Source of the DNA: Aradus depressus
Lineage: Eukaryota > Arthropoda > Insecta > Hemiptera > Aradidae
Length of the DNA stretch: 64,000 bases
Direction of reading: 5' to 3'
NCBI GenBank assembly: GCA_963662175.1
Contig: OY759217.1
Span: 52,800,108-52,864,107, forward strand
Below, one piece after another: positions 10,390 through 21,831 of this stretch. Numbering within the stretch: position 1 is the stretch's first letter; every line of letters starts with the position of its first letter. The notes below the pieces were generated by a model that did not search any database, had not been told where the DNA came from, and saw nothing but the letters and a program-made list of their open reading frames with translations. A program made the translations under genes and the position numbers.

Positions 10390-11140
10390 CATAAATTTAA
10401 TGTATACCAGCGTGTTTGTATTTAATCAAAAATCGCCGCTGAGGGAACTAACTTTAAAATGTTCGAAATTCGACACTGTTTTTTTTTTTGGGAACCTTGA
10501 ATTGTTTACAACACATTTTCATGATTAAATCAGAAGCAAAAAACTCATTCATATAGAATTGATCATAATATAGACATTAGAATTGATTAAGTTGTTCTTG
10601 TCGGGGAGGGGATAGTGGGTAGGGAGAGAGAAAGAATGAGTGTGAAAGAGAAAATGAGGAAAACAACATTTTGAAAAATCGAAATTTAGTTCTCCGATGC
10701 TCTCGAATTTGTAGAATTCTGACTGAAGTTGAATATAAAGGCCGTTTTCTTATGAGTTCAGAATATTTGTGTCCGTTCGGGACAGGTCCTAAATGCTAAC
10801 TCGTTTAGTATAAATGTGTAGTTCCCATCTTAAGAAGAACTTTTATTATTTAAACTTTCTCAGTTTTAGGCGCAAAGGTTTCTTGCTTTCCCTTTTTTTA
10901 TGGCCCGACGTGACACATTCAACCCGCATAGAGTGGAGTCTTCAATGTTCCATTAGACTGCACACTGTACGGCTGGAAGTCTGCCACTGATGATGACGTA
11001 GTTTCGTTGAAAACCAGATCTGTTTGAATATAAAACTGTGGGAAGTTAATGTATTTTATTTCTATGACATTTTATTCCCAAATTTTGATGGGGGGCAAGG
11101 TTTGTTGCCCGTGGTACATTATTTTCTGTACCCCTGAAAC
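10390..11140. other. Unassigned stretch with a Penelope-like signature near 10985
   Basis: No ORF of note. At 10985-11018 the plus strand has CCACTGATGATGACGTAG and TTTCGTTGAAAACCAG, resembling the CTGATGATG...GAAAAC end phrases seen elsewhere in the window. Confidence 0.35.
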
Positions 11141-11142
11141 CT

Positions 11143-11212
11143 ACGAAGATTGTCCGTTAAGGGATGGGTCCCTAAGAAGATGGTCCGTTAAGGGATGGGT
11201 CCCTAAGGAACT
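11143..11212. repeat. Short tandem duplication with inner palindrome
   Basis: GGTCCGTTAAGGGATGGGTC and the following CCTAAGAA are repeated twice about 33 bases apart. TTAAGGGATGGGTCCCTAA is itself a hairpin, GGGA pairing with TCCC. Confidence 0.8.
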
Positions 11213-11616
11213 TTCACTATATTCTGTTTCATTTTAGCCAAAATACTTAAAATATCTCTCCTACACTTATCATTGGCCTTGCATTAACATTCTTGTTTTT
11301 CTGTTTCAGGTAATGTCGATATATTTTCATGCACTGTTGTCGGTAAGAATACTTTTTTTTTATCTTTCTCAACACCAGAAGAAATATATATATATAGACA
11401 TAATTACCGTGGTGGAATATTTTGTGTTTATTTTTTCTGCTGGATACGCTCAGACCAGAATCTGCGAAACTCAGTATGTTCCTAATTGTATCATAAAATA
11501 AACGAATAATTATTATTATAAAAATTTTTTTTTACAGTATTTCCTTAACATCTCCTTATTTTTTGGCCGCACGAAGAATAAATAATTATTTAAAATGATG
11601 AGGATAACACGTACAT

Positions 11617-11703
11617 AATTTCATCCTGAGGCGAGCGCAGGTGGTCTTGCAATGGATGCCCGGGCACTTCGGCGTATCTGGTTCTGCCATGGAGGCGCTA
11701 TCC
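11617..11703 (+). pseudogene. Retrotransposon RNase H fragment
   Basis: The frame around 11638 reads QVVLQWMPGHFGVSGSAMEA. It matches the conserved LQW(I/V)PGH.GV.GNE..D strand-helix of the RNase H domain of non-LTR (Jockey, R1, I type) and some LTR retrotransposons. The usual NE and D residues after SG are replaced by SA and E, and the frame soon loses similarity, so this is a dead fragment. Confidence 0.65.
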
Positions 11704-11754
11704 CAAGAAATCCCAAGGATTGAACGTTTTGTAATTTTTTTGCAAGTTGCTCTG

Positions 11755-12050
11755 AGACGATTCCAACAAGTGAATGTATCGACACGAACTTTTAAATGTG
11801 TTTCCAGAATCCTCTCTACCTATTAATTTTCCACGAATCGGTCGAAGGGAGGGAGAACCAGAGAAGATGGCCTTGACTTGAATACTGTAATAACTGCCGA
11901 TGTAATGAATGTATAAACCCAACATTTAGTGTGAAGTTTCAGATTGGGTCGTAGCTTGAACGGTCGATTGGCTTTGGAGGGAGAGCGAACACTCAATTCA
12001 TTTATTCTTACTGGGGAAGTACTTATCCGGTGATTCGCTGACTGACTTTT
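11755..12050 (+). mobile_element. Element B, 3' half
   Basis: Has ATGTATCGACACGAACTTTT, ATAACTGCCGATGTAATGAA, GGTCGATTGGCTTTGGAGGG and the terminal GGGGAAGTACTTATCCGG with the 3' hairpin mutated to CGGTGATTCGCTG, then a T run. Confidence 0.8.
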
Positions 12051-12059
12051 TTTAAAATA

Positions 12060-12290
12060 TTTCAGATAAAACTCACCCCGTACGGGATTCGAACCTGTGG
12101 CAGTGGTGTGTCCATGGACCCCCCCCCCCCCCCCCCCCCCCCGTGACTGGAATGGAGGACTAGTTGCTGCTACTAGTGGTAGGTGTGTTGCGCGGGTCGT
12201 GCCTACCTCAGCTAATTGTGTGTCGTGCTCTCTCTCTATCTGATAGTGTAGTCTGACCACCTCCAAACCAGCCAGCCTTACAGAGTACAC
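12060..12290 (-). other. Pol III B-box-like site and poly-C tract
   Basis: The minus strand carries CAGGTTCGAATCCCGTACGG at about 12077-12097, a perfect tRNA-type B box, and TTAGCTGAGGTAGG near 12210 as a possible A box. The two are split by a C run at about 12118-12142. This could be the head of a second tRNA-derived SINE interrupted by a poly-C expansion, or chance; the spacing is too long for a tRNA. Confidence 0.3.
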
Positions 12291-12570
12291 CCTCCTATTG
12301 TTCTCCAGCTAATATCTCTATACAGAAGGAGCTCCCTTACTTCTGGTAGGTCGAGGTCCATAGGCGGTAGGCCGTCGTCCAAGTTGTGCTACGCAAGTTC
12401 ATCGCGCATTGGGAAAGTAATTGAACTACTGTTGAACTGAGAGCGGAACGCAGCTCAGCTTGCTGTAGAAAATAAGATTGGAGTAAGGCTTTTTGTTATT
12501 TTGAGCAGTAGTAATCTCCGAGGGCTTTCAATTTTATTTTTCCAAAGAAATTACCACTCGCTTCGGTCTC

Positions 12571-12894
12571 ATGATAAACTTGCATATTTATCTTTCTGAA
12601 TACTTTCACTCTACAGATGAATTAGATGATAATCGTTGGAAAAGCCATGAAAAACGGCATTATGTACTCTTTAGCGTATTGAAGAAATTTGGAATGAAAA
12701 GTGGAAAAGGATCTGTTAACGCGACTAGTTACGAATACGTCTATTGTACAATTTTTGTTATTTTCGCCACGGTAGTACTCATCGTGTATTTGTATCTCCT
12801 TTTATTATTTCTGCAGAGATATTGTGAAACAACAAAAAATAAAGAAATCGTGTTTTTTAAAAATATTGTCTATTTCACAAAATATATAAAATAA
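12571..12894 (+). CDS. Small ORF with one membrane segment, uncertain
   Basis: A 107-codon ORF. The middle is hydrophilic (STDELDDNRWKSHEKRHY) and is followed by a strongly hydrophobic stretch (about residues 66-86, FVIFATVVLIVYLYLLLLFL) typical of a single transmembrane helix. A polypyrimidine run with CTACAG precedes the DELDD part near 12617, so an exon is conceivable. From about 12811 the frame runs into an inverted-repeat element, so the last 27 codons cannot be original host coding sequence. No family is recognised. It may be a chance ORF. Confidence 0.2.
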   Translation: MINLHIYLSEYFHSTDELDDNRWKSHEKRHYVLFSVLKKFGMKSGKGSVNATSYEYVYCTIFVIFATVVLIVYLYLLLLFLQRYCETTKNKEIVFFKNIVYFTKYIK

Positions 12895-13285
12895 AAAATT
12901 TTAAATAGTTTCAGTGCTGATTGAATCATACCTGTGATTTATTTCAGATATGCATATATATTTGTATTTTAATCAACACTGATACTATTTTAAAATTTTC
13001 TTTTATTATTAAGATTTCAATTTGAGACGAAATTTTATTTTTAAGGTTCTACAAGGTTTTAAGACTACTGTACAGGAGAAAGGGACAGGGAAAAACCCGT
13101 GGGCTCTGGAGAAGGGACAGTTCGGAATCTGAAATTGTTGAACTTTCATTTAGTATTTGTTAAGCCGTGGCTGAAGATGGTAACAATACCGAAAGTACTC
13201 CCATATTATATATATTTCGTGAAATAGACAATATTTTTAAAAAAAACATATTTTTTTTTATTAAGTGTTTTACAATATCTCTGCG
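12811..13285. mobile_element. Double inverted-repeat element with Penelope-like signature
   Basis: Outer arms 12811-12888 and 13206-13285 match in inverted orientation (AAAAATATTGTCTATTTCAC; AGATATTGTGAAAC). Inner arms 12895-12926 and 12966-12999 also pair (AAAATTTTAAATAGTTTCAG with CTGATACTATTTTAAAATTT). Between inner and right outer arm lies GTGGCTGAAGATGGTAACAA then TACCGAAAGTACTCC. The same end recurs at 38575-38768 and 49110-49240. Confidence 0.75.
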
Positions 13286-13471
13286 AAAAAAAGAAAAAAA
13301 AAAAAAATTAAGTATTAACTCAATAAATACCTAATTATACGCTAAAAAAAAATTATTATTATTATAAAAATAATTGTTGTTATAGTATTTTCTAAATATC
13401 TCATTATATTTTGGATGAACGAGGAAAGAAACAATTATGCAAAATGAAGACAATACAATTATCTGGTTAGT

Positions 13472-13697
13472 TATTACGACACAAACCCGGGTTTAACTAC
13501 AGAGTATCAGCCTAATTCCAGAGCGCTCTTTCGTCACTCTGGTGGACATGAGCCCGATAGCGTGCATCGACATCTACTGATATCGTACTGGCTCGGGACC
13601 ATCGCTTAAAGTCCCAACCGAAGCATGGTGTAATTAAGTTTATTTTACCTCCCAGATAAAATAAACTAAGGGCCTCGGCCGGGTTTCGAACCTGCGA
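13472..13697 (-). mobile_element. SINE-A, internally deleted
   Basis: Tail-side and middle parts are present (CCAGAGCGCTCTTTCGTCAC, GCTCGGGACCATCGCTTAAA), but the section around the TAGGGTAGG stem is lost. The head stops at the B box (GGGTTTCGAACCTGC), without an A box. Confidence 0.88.
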
Positions 13698-13699
13698 AA

Positions 13700-14260
13700 A
13701 GTTTTCTTTGATCTGTAAAGCTCTCCTCTTGAAACTGGTTGGAAAGGTGATGAGCACGATATCCAACCTGTTTTTTTTTTACTTTTTTAAAGTTATTATT
13801 TATTGTAAAATACACCAAGGTGTAAAGGTGAAGCTTTATCTTATCAGCTATAATAATATGGTTAGGTGTAAATAAATTGTACAGTAGAAAAAGGCCCACA
13901 AATGCCCCATGGGGCCCATGGATTCCAGGGGTCATCGGAAACACGACAGACAGACGGACTGTAGGCTGAAGACTGAAGGGATGGCAAGTGTGGAAGATAA
14001 GCGGTGCAGACCTCTGGCCGGCCCAGATGGAATCTGGCATCCCATGTGTGCTACGTTAATATTACAATGCCTTCTGTATCTAATTGAACATCTGTTATAA
14101 AAAAGTGATTTGGAACTGGGTCCAGACCAAATCTTTTCTTCGAAAGTCAAATAAGGATCAGCAGAGCTTCAGTCGTGGGAACACATCATCTTTCGTTCCT
14201 GAAAACAGGCGCCTGATGATATGACAATTGCGCTATGTACAAGACAATCATGTAAGAAAA
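13700..14260. other. Unassigned stretch
   Basis: Several short overlapping ORFs on both strands between 13666 and 14150, none with a recognisable domain. CCTGATGATATGAC near 14213 is a weak Penelope-like phrase. Confidence 0.35.
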
Positions 14261-14261
14261 A

Positions 14262-14872
14262 AGTCGTCGGTGATTCACCGGTAATCAATTAAAAATTCGC
14301 TCCCCCTCCAAAACCAGTCGACCTTATGTAGGGACTTCTGAATCGAATCCTCTGTTTCGATACATTTATTACATCGGCAGTTATTTGGGTCTTTACTTGA
14401 GCCTCCTCTTTCCTTCTGCCGATATGAAATTTCGTCTCAATACATTCATTCTATCGGGAGTTATCGTGTTCACAGACACACAGATCTACCCTGTCCTTTG
14501 TCCGATTCGGCTGAATATCGATAGGCGTTGTTCTTATACGGAATTGGTCACACCGTGAAAATTTGTATCGATACATTCATTCTATCGGCGGGTTTTTATG
14601 TTGAACCTCCCCCCTAATCTCCCCCTTTTCCCTTTGGTCGATTTGTCTGAAAAACAATAGCTATCGTCCTTAGAGGGTTCTGGATTCAGATATAAAATTT
14701 CGTCTCGATACATTCATTCTATCGGGAGTTATCGTGTTCACAGACACCCAGCAGATAGAATTATATTTTCATATTTGGAGTCTAGAGGTCGGAAAACATG
14801 AAATTCCGTTGAAAACTGCGCATCGACGGATTACCTAACTTCTCCTATACCTTCTTCGTATTGCTGGGGACG
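14262..14872 (-). mobile_element. Element B, full copy with an extra core module
   Basis: Begins with the inverted 3' hairpin (TCGGTGATTCACCGG) and ends in CTTCTCCTATACCTTCTTCG and GCTGGGGACG. The ATTCATTCTATCGGGAGTTA block appears at about 14442 and 14711 with another at 14572, so this copy has three core modules instead of two and is about 610 bp long. Confidence 0.85.
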
Positions 14873-14879
14873 TAATATG

Positions 14880-16010
14880 CGCCTTTGTATTTAAATTAGC
14901 TCTTATGGTGGTTGCTGAGTACGAAAATGCTAACCAGCTGGAAGGGTTTCAACCTCTTAACGACTCACGTAGCCCAATATAATTTACAATTATTGCATGC
15001 AATAAAATATTTTTTTACTTCTTTTTAATTACTGATATTACATTTGTATAAAACCTAGAGAAAGGCTGGTTAGCATGAGGTGAATTTTAAGAAGTTTCGC
15101 TTCGATCAGTTTTTTCCATTTTAGAGTTCATAGTTCGATGAACATAATTGGATAGAAGCATTCGTAAACTAAACATTAAAAATGGATATAAATAAAACAT
15201 TTGGCTTTTAATAACAGAAAAAGATGATAATGCAATTAACAAGAAGAAAGAATAGTTGGGACATGTCACTTTTTAGGTCTGTCATATAGTACGTATAGAG
15301 CAGAGGTCAGAACAATCTCTGGAGGTAGAAGAAGAGAATAGGCCACAGTCGATGTCGAAGCTGAACAGGTGGAATAGCAAAGGGCTCAGAGTACAACTTC
15401 GGGAACTCCAGAAGATATTCTCCTATTGCTACTGAAGGGACTGTTGACTTGGACCTTGAAGGTCCTATCCTGTTTTCAAGAAAGGAGGGCATTTAGCGGA
15501 AGAGGTATTATGGCTCTAAGCTTTCCTTCAGTTTGTATAATAACTTCTGATGCCAAATCTGTTGCCAAAATACCTGTGGTATACCTCTTCATCCAGAACA
15601 ATGAAAATAAGAACAATATAAAACATAACATGATATGAGAATACTAAAAATGTATACTTCAAAATAGCTTATAAATTGGATAAATAAACAATATTAGAGT
15701 CGGACCATACATATAAGTATCGAAAAGTAAAATAAAATAAGTAATATAAAATAATTGACTATACAAATAATAATACTAGTACATAAATACCTACTAATAA
15801 TAATAAATAGTCTTATATAGTATAATAATAATAGATATTTATATTTTAAATTATAATAAATACTTTATATTTTTGATTCTTTTGAAAGTGTCTTCTTTTT
15901 CGACGATATTTCTGGATGTTTTTACCTTCCGCAGATCACAATGTACGAAATATAGAAAATAAAGGAAACATAAGAAAATAAAGTGAATATATAAACCAAT
16001 TGAAATAGAA
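14880..16010. other. Unassigned stretch
   Basis: Low-complexity AT-rich blocks (15640-15860). The part 15300-15600 is more balanced in composition and holds short ORFs of 61-70 codons without known motifs. Confidence 0.35.
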
Positions 16011-16018
16011 TGAATGAG

Positions 16019-16459
16019 CAGTGGTGGATTAACCAATAGGCCCCCCATGATAAAGGGGCCCCCGATGCTGAAGGCCCCAATGTCTAAAAAAAAAAAAAAA
16101 AACCTTGTCACTTTTAAAATGATTTTACACGCTTTTGGGGAAAATAATTCAGGTCAAGGCGACTAGATATGTTAAGTGTCTTCTTAGTATTGAATCCGAC
16201 ATTTTGAGAAAAATTGATTTCGATGATGTGATCGATAAATTTAGCGAGTCGAAATGCAGGAGAAAGTGTGTATGAAGTCAATTTTACAGCGAATTGAAAA
16301 TATTATTCTTAAGAATTATAACTGTATAAATAAATTCATTAAAAAAATTGCTGAAAAGTTTTCGTTTTTTATGGGGGGGGGGGGGGGGGGGGGGGTAAAA
16401 ATAGGGGGGCCCCACATTTGCAATGACCTAGGGCCCCGCAGAAGCTTCACCCGCCACTG
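16019..16459. mobile_element. hAT-like MITE, 441 bp
   Basis: Ends form a short terminal inverted repeat, CAGTGGTGG at 16019 and CCGCCACTG ending at 16459. The flanks TGAATGAG (16011-16018) and TGAATGAC (16460-16467) match at seven of eight bases, as expected for the 8-bp target duplication of hAT elements. The ends are rich in GGCCCC phrases. The interior holds an A run (about 16086-16102) and a G run (about 16374-16395) but no transposase, so it is non-autonomous. Confidence 0.78.
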
Positions 16460-16469
16460 TGAATGACCA

Positions 16470-17690
<1,221 letters not shown>

Positions 17691-17874
17691 AGTGTCCTCC
17701 CTGCTTCATTTTCTCTTCACTGTATCTGCTGGAAATTTTGAAATTGCAAATGGGCTTTCATGTCAAAAGGAGAGTTTATTATTTAAATTTTACGTTCTTC
17801 CCTTATTAATTTATTTATATTAGCAGCTGAGAGGACTATTGAAGGTGAAGAAATCTCAGATTATTGCTATCGCA

Positions 17875-18200
17875 CAGCTATAAGAAGTATAAGGGAAGTT
17901 AGGTAATTGGTCGGAAACTCGATGTTGAATTTTCATCGGAATTTCATTTTTTCTGACTTTCGAATGAGTATATGTTTATCCAAACCCCACAAAGACGACA
18001 TCTATTGATTTTCTGCCTAATCAGCTAAAGGGAACGAGTTGGGCCACAAAAATTTCATTATCTGCCGATGTAAAGAATGTATCTACAGGAAATTTTATAT
18101 GTAAATCCAAAATACATAAAAACAATATCTTTCAAGTTTCAGTCAAAGGGAAATGGGAGATCAGGGAAGTGGTCGATCTCAATATGAATGTCGGCATCAA
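17875..18200 (+). mobile_element. Element B, 5' two-thirds
   Basis: Starts ACAGCTATAAGAAGTATAAG, then ACGACATCTATTGATTTT and a second module near 18060. The copy breaks down before the 3' hairpin, 50 bases from a SINE-A. Confidence 0.75.
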
Positions 18201-18246
18201 ATAAACAGGTCATTTCACGTAGATGGCACGGCATGTGTAGTCATTA

Positions 18247-18586
18247 GGGCGCCGGTAGCTCAGTGGTATGCGTGCTTGACTTCAGAGCTCAAGAACGTGC
18301 GTTCGTAACCCGACCGAGGTTTAGTTTATTTTATCTGGGAGGTAAAATAAACTTAAGCACGCCGTCCTTCGGATGGGACGTTAAGCGATGGTCCCGAGCC
18401 TGTACGATGTCAGGTACTCGTTAAAGACCCCTACCCTAGGTGAATAAAAATTTAGGGTAGGCAAAATTTAGGACTCCCACAGTAGAGTCGGGCTCATGTC
18501 CACCAGAGTGACGAAAGAGCGCTCTGGTAGTAGGCGATATGACCTCGTAGTTAAAGCCCGGGCATGAGTCATAAAACCTAACCTAA
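18247..18586 (+). mobile_element. SINE-A, full length, near consensus
   Basis: Best plus-strand copy. The head GCGCCGGTAGCTCAGTGG holds a perfect A box, and the B box is GCGTTCGTAACCC. The body folds into TTTATTTTA/TAAAATAAA, GGGAC/GTCCC (near 18375-18394), CCTACCCTA/TAGGGTAGG and ACCAGAG/CTCTGGT (18502-18528) stems. The tail ends AAACCTAACCTAA. No clean target duplication is visible. Confidence 0.95.
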
Positions 18587-18744
18587 TCATATGTAGTAAT
18601 AAAATGAAGGAGTTTCGATACCTTTTTCAGAATGTTATGGATTATTTGAAATCAAATATTTAACACATGACGCTCTTATCTCTTGAAAAAATTGAATAAT
18701 TCGACTATTTCGTTTAGGAGATATTAAATTTTAAAAATTGTTCT

Positions 18745-18862
18745 CCAGTCTCGCTTGGTCTTGCTCATTTAGTCTTGATCTTGCAATCATAGCAGGGTCT
18801 TGGTTGCAAAATGTGCAAGACCAAAACCAAGACTGCAAGGCCAAGATTGATTTTGCTCATCA
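18745..18862 (-). repeat. CTTGGT/ACCAAG-rich fragment, possible DNA-transposon end
   Basis: The left half is rich in GGTCTTG and the right half in CAAGACCAAAACCAAGAC, so the halves pair. The minus strand begins TAGTGATGAGCAAAATCAA, a terminus style seen in some animal DNA transposons. Class uncertain. Confidence 0.4.
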
Positions 18863-18929
18863 CTAATGTATATTGTATTAGACACGATACGAAGATACAC
18901 TTCTTAAGAAAAAATGTCACTGTTTCTGG

Positions 18930-19160
18930 TTCCACTTCTAATATGTCAATACATCATTACATGGGCAGTTAGGGCCGATTTCATTGAAAATCAATAGGTG
19001 GGGGTTCTGGATACATATATTAAATGTTGATTTATCCATTCTATCGAGAGTTATCGTGTTCCCAGACAGACATGAAATTCCTATGAAAACTGAATGTCGA
19101 ATTTTTGAAAAATCACATCATTCCCTAATACTTCGTATATCTGGAAAAGTAAAAAGTGCT
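18930..19160 (-). mobile_element. Element B fragment
   Basis: Carries GAAAATCAATAGGTG, TCTATCGAGAGTTATCGTGT and ATTCCTATGAAAACTGA, ending near ACTTCGTATATCTGG, the inverted start hairpin. Confidence 0.7.
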
Positions 19161-19164
19161 AACA

Positions 19165-19825
19165 AACTTTAAATGCGTTTTTCTTGAAAAGTTAATTTTT
19201 GTCGCAAGTATCATTTCTTTGTATGTGGTCATATAAAGTAAACATTTGAAGAAGACCCGTGTTTGACGAGGGGACTAGTTTGAAGAGAATATAGTAATAG
19301 TTTTAATGAAGTCTTATCAACCGGGGGAGCACATCAGCTGATTTCTCTACAAACACGCTATAAAAAGTATAAGATAATGCTATAAAAAGGTAGTGTGAGA
19401 TGAGGAGAGGGGATGGGGGTGGCTCAATGCTATCTGGGGGCTGTTTTGGAAAAAGGAGTGGGATAGGGGTAGGTGGTATTGTCTTTTTGTGGTTATCTGG
19501 GTAGAGGCATCCTGTAGGTTTTAATGCGCCACAATATCACGAGTCCTGATGTAAACTGGGCCCTGTGGCTGTGGCTGTGGCTGTGGGTACCTCATGCTTA
19601 TCTCCTCAGCTTGGTTACCTTTTGTTGTCTTCGACATGACCTCCACAAAAACTAACCCCTCCCTCTCTTTCAACTTCTCTCTTCGTCCCTTCCCTCATCT
19701 AGGTGTCCTCGTTTTTAAATATTCTCCTTTTATCTCCTCAGGAATATATGCCAACTGCACAGGAAGTTTTTATAATCCCAGCTACACGAAGTATATCGCA
19801 AGTTATATCGCCTACTTCATCTGTA
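19165..19825. other. Unassigned stretch
   Basis: Purine-rich near 19390-19480, with a (GTGGCT)4 run at about 19561-19585. A decayed B start (CCAGCTACACGAAGTATATC) is at 19778. Confidence 0.4.
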
Positions 19826-19827
19826 TC

Positions 19828-20505
19828 GCTCCCGCCTCCAACCACATCCCATGGGGTTTTCGAAAAATTAACAGTAGCTAGACGACACAATTGATTTTCA
19901 GCCAAATCGGTCCAAAGCCGAAAAACGCTGATATCTGTCTATGTAATGACGTTATCAACACGAAATTTTATATGTGTATCTAGAACACAATTAGGACAAC
20001 TTTCGATTTTACTGTCCGACCTAATTACTGTCGATGCAACAAACGTTTCAATTTGTATGAGTAAAAGAAGTTCCTGAGTAAGATTCTTACTGACATTCAA
20101 CCAAATCAGTGAATATGTTTCAGAGTTGATTAATTCGTAATGGGGAAGTAGATTGGCGAGGATTGAGTGTTCCAAGGTGGTGTGCATACAAGGATCCCTG
20201 GGTGTGATGGATGTGCCATGCCGAGCCGCCTTGCCAGGGTCCAAGGCAGATCCTGAAGAGAAGGATCCCTATCAGCCGAGAGGATCACACAAGACACAGG
20301 ACACACAACCTGACGACAAACCTCAGACACCATACATACCACTCAGGTTTCATAGATATCTTCAAGATGTCTCCTACACTTCTTCAACGTTTTTTTCTTC
20401 CTTATCCTGCAAAGTTTTCTATTTATCAATTTTATGTTAAAATTCCTTATTCGTGCAATTAAAGAAGAGATCTCGTGGCAACATTTGCTTAGAGATTATT
20501 ATATT
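19828..20505 (+). repeat. Segment H, copy 1
   Basis: Direct repeat of 23866-24575. The left half is B-derived (AACACGAAATTTTATATGTG); the right half is specific to H. Bases 20259-20357 are identical at all 99 positions to 24315-24413, while the rest of the pair has many changes and indels. The shared block can be read as KDPYQPRGSHKTQDTQPDDK in one frame, but nothing shows it is translated. Confidence 0.85.
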
Positions 20506-20507
20506 GG

Positions 20508-20725
20508 AAGTTACATATTCGGTGAGAAATTCAATGTTGAGTTGTGTGTGTCTGTGAGCGAGACAGCTTAATAAATAAAATAAATATATCGATACGAAAC
20601 TATGTGTATCCCAATACAGACAACACCTATTGACTTTCTGCCAAGTGGAAGAGGGGGAACCAGACGAAGGGAATTGTACTCAAAAATCCTAATACATTTT
20701 TGTGATCTGTGACGATATAGTGGAA
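20508..20725 (+). mobile_element. Element B fragment
   Basis: Follows H copy 1; has ATATCGATACGAAACTATGT and ACAACACCTATTGACTTTCT. Both hairpins are lost. Confidence 0.65.
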
Positions 20726-20734
20726 CTTGATTTG

Positions 20735-20876
20735 TTATTGTGACTCATGCTCGGGCTTTAACTCATATTGGCTACTACCAGATTGCTCTGATGGACATGA
20801 GCCCGACTACTATGGGTGTCCTCCAATATTGCCTACCCAACATTTTTAGGGTTTTTTAACGAGTACATGACAATCT
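20735..20876 (-). mobile_element. SINE-A 3' fragment, decayed
   Basis: Has TGACTCATGCTCGGGC and CATGAGCCCGACTAC, then decays; small deletions remove the hairpin between them. Confidence 0.75.
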
Positions 20877-20884
20877 CGCTACCG

Positions 20885-21175
20885 TTGAATTGATAAATTG
20901 AATCAAGAGAGAGAGAAGAAATAGGTAATTGGTGGGGAAGTCATTTCAGGTGATTCACGACGACTTGTTTCACAGCAAGTGGCCACATTGGCAACGTTCA
21001 AAGACGGGACAAGTTAGCCTCGACGATTACTAAACAATAGAATCTGGTCGTTTAAGGATAAGACGCTACTGTTCCCAAAGACAGAAATTGGCTTTTAATG
21101 AATATATTTAAACTTTTTATGGTTCAAATTAAAAAAAACACACTCAGAAATCTGATGAAGAGTTTCGTCCGAAAC
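20885..21175. other. Unassigned stretch with CTGATGA...CCGAAAC phrase
   Basis: At 21155-21180 the plus strand reads CTGATGAAGAGTTTCGTC then CGAAAC, a Penelope-like end phrase immediately left of repeat D. A B-end remnant (GGGGAAGTCATTTCAGG) lies near 20935. Confidence 0.35.
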
Positions 21176-21184
21176 AGAAAACTG

Positions 21185-21830
21185 CGATTTCTCAGAAACT
21201 TACCGTTCCCGGTAATAGAATAACGACTATGGACTATCATCGTCTCTAGTTGTAGCCTATCTACCGACGTTGCTGTATTAATGTCCACCTCTATTATTAT
21301 ATTCTATATTTCTTCTTTGGGTATTTTGGTTAAGACCAACCAGAATATACGTTTATCTTCAATTATGGTAGACCATCATGGTTGTTGTTTACCGACATTG
21401 CTGTATTAATGTTTTTTTGAGAAAATATTAAGAATCGGTGCCACAAGGTCCACCTATATTCTTTATTTCTCCTTCGGCTATTTAGGTTAGAATCAGAACA
21501 ACAAATGTTCATCTTTACTATGGTTGACTATCATCGTATCTGGTTGAAGCCTCTCTACCCACATTGCTGCATTAATGTGTTTTTTTTGGCTTAAGAGGTT
21601 ACACCCAAACAAACGTAAGTTTCTACTCTCCTTCTAAACCTTTGAAATTTTGAAATTTTTATTTACTGGATCTTACCTTCGGTTTTTTTCTCTTTCGAGG
21701 ATCCTTTGACCCCTGATTTCGAGTCTACGCCCCGACTTACATGTAAGTATCCGCTCTCCCTTTCAACCTTCAATCTCTTTATTTATGGACTCTTACCTCA
21801 TTTGAGGGTTCCAGAAACGGATCGATATTC
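21185..21830 (+). repeat. Repeat D, copy 1, internally tandem
   Basis: GACTATCATCG-type phrases recur at about 21233, 21370 and 21529, each followed by CTACC.ACATTGCTG.ATTAATG. GAATCGGTGCCACAAGGTCC at 21433 continues without interruption into CACCTATATTCTTTATTTC. This provides the empty site for the Helitron at 35546-36069. Confidence 0.75.
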
Positions 21831-21831
21831 C

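Noticed and set aside
21155..21185. Hammerhead ribozyme (CTGATGA...CGAAAC)
   Set aside because: Core words are present but stems I, II and III cannot be formed convincingly from the flanks.
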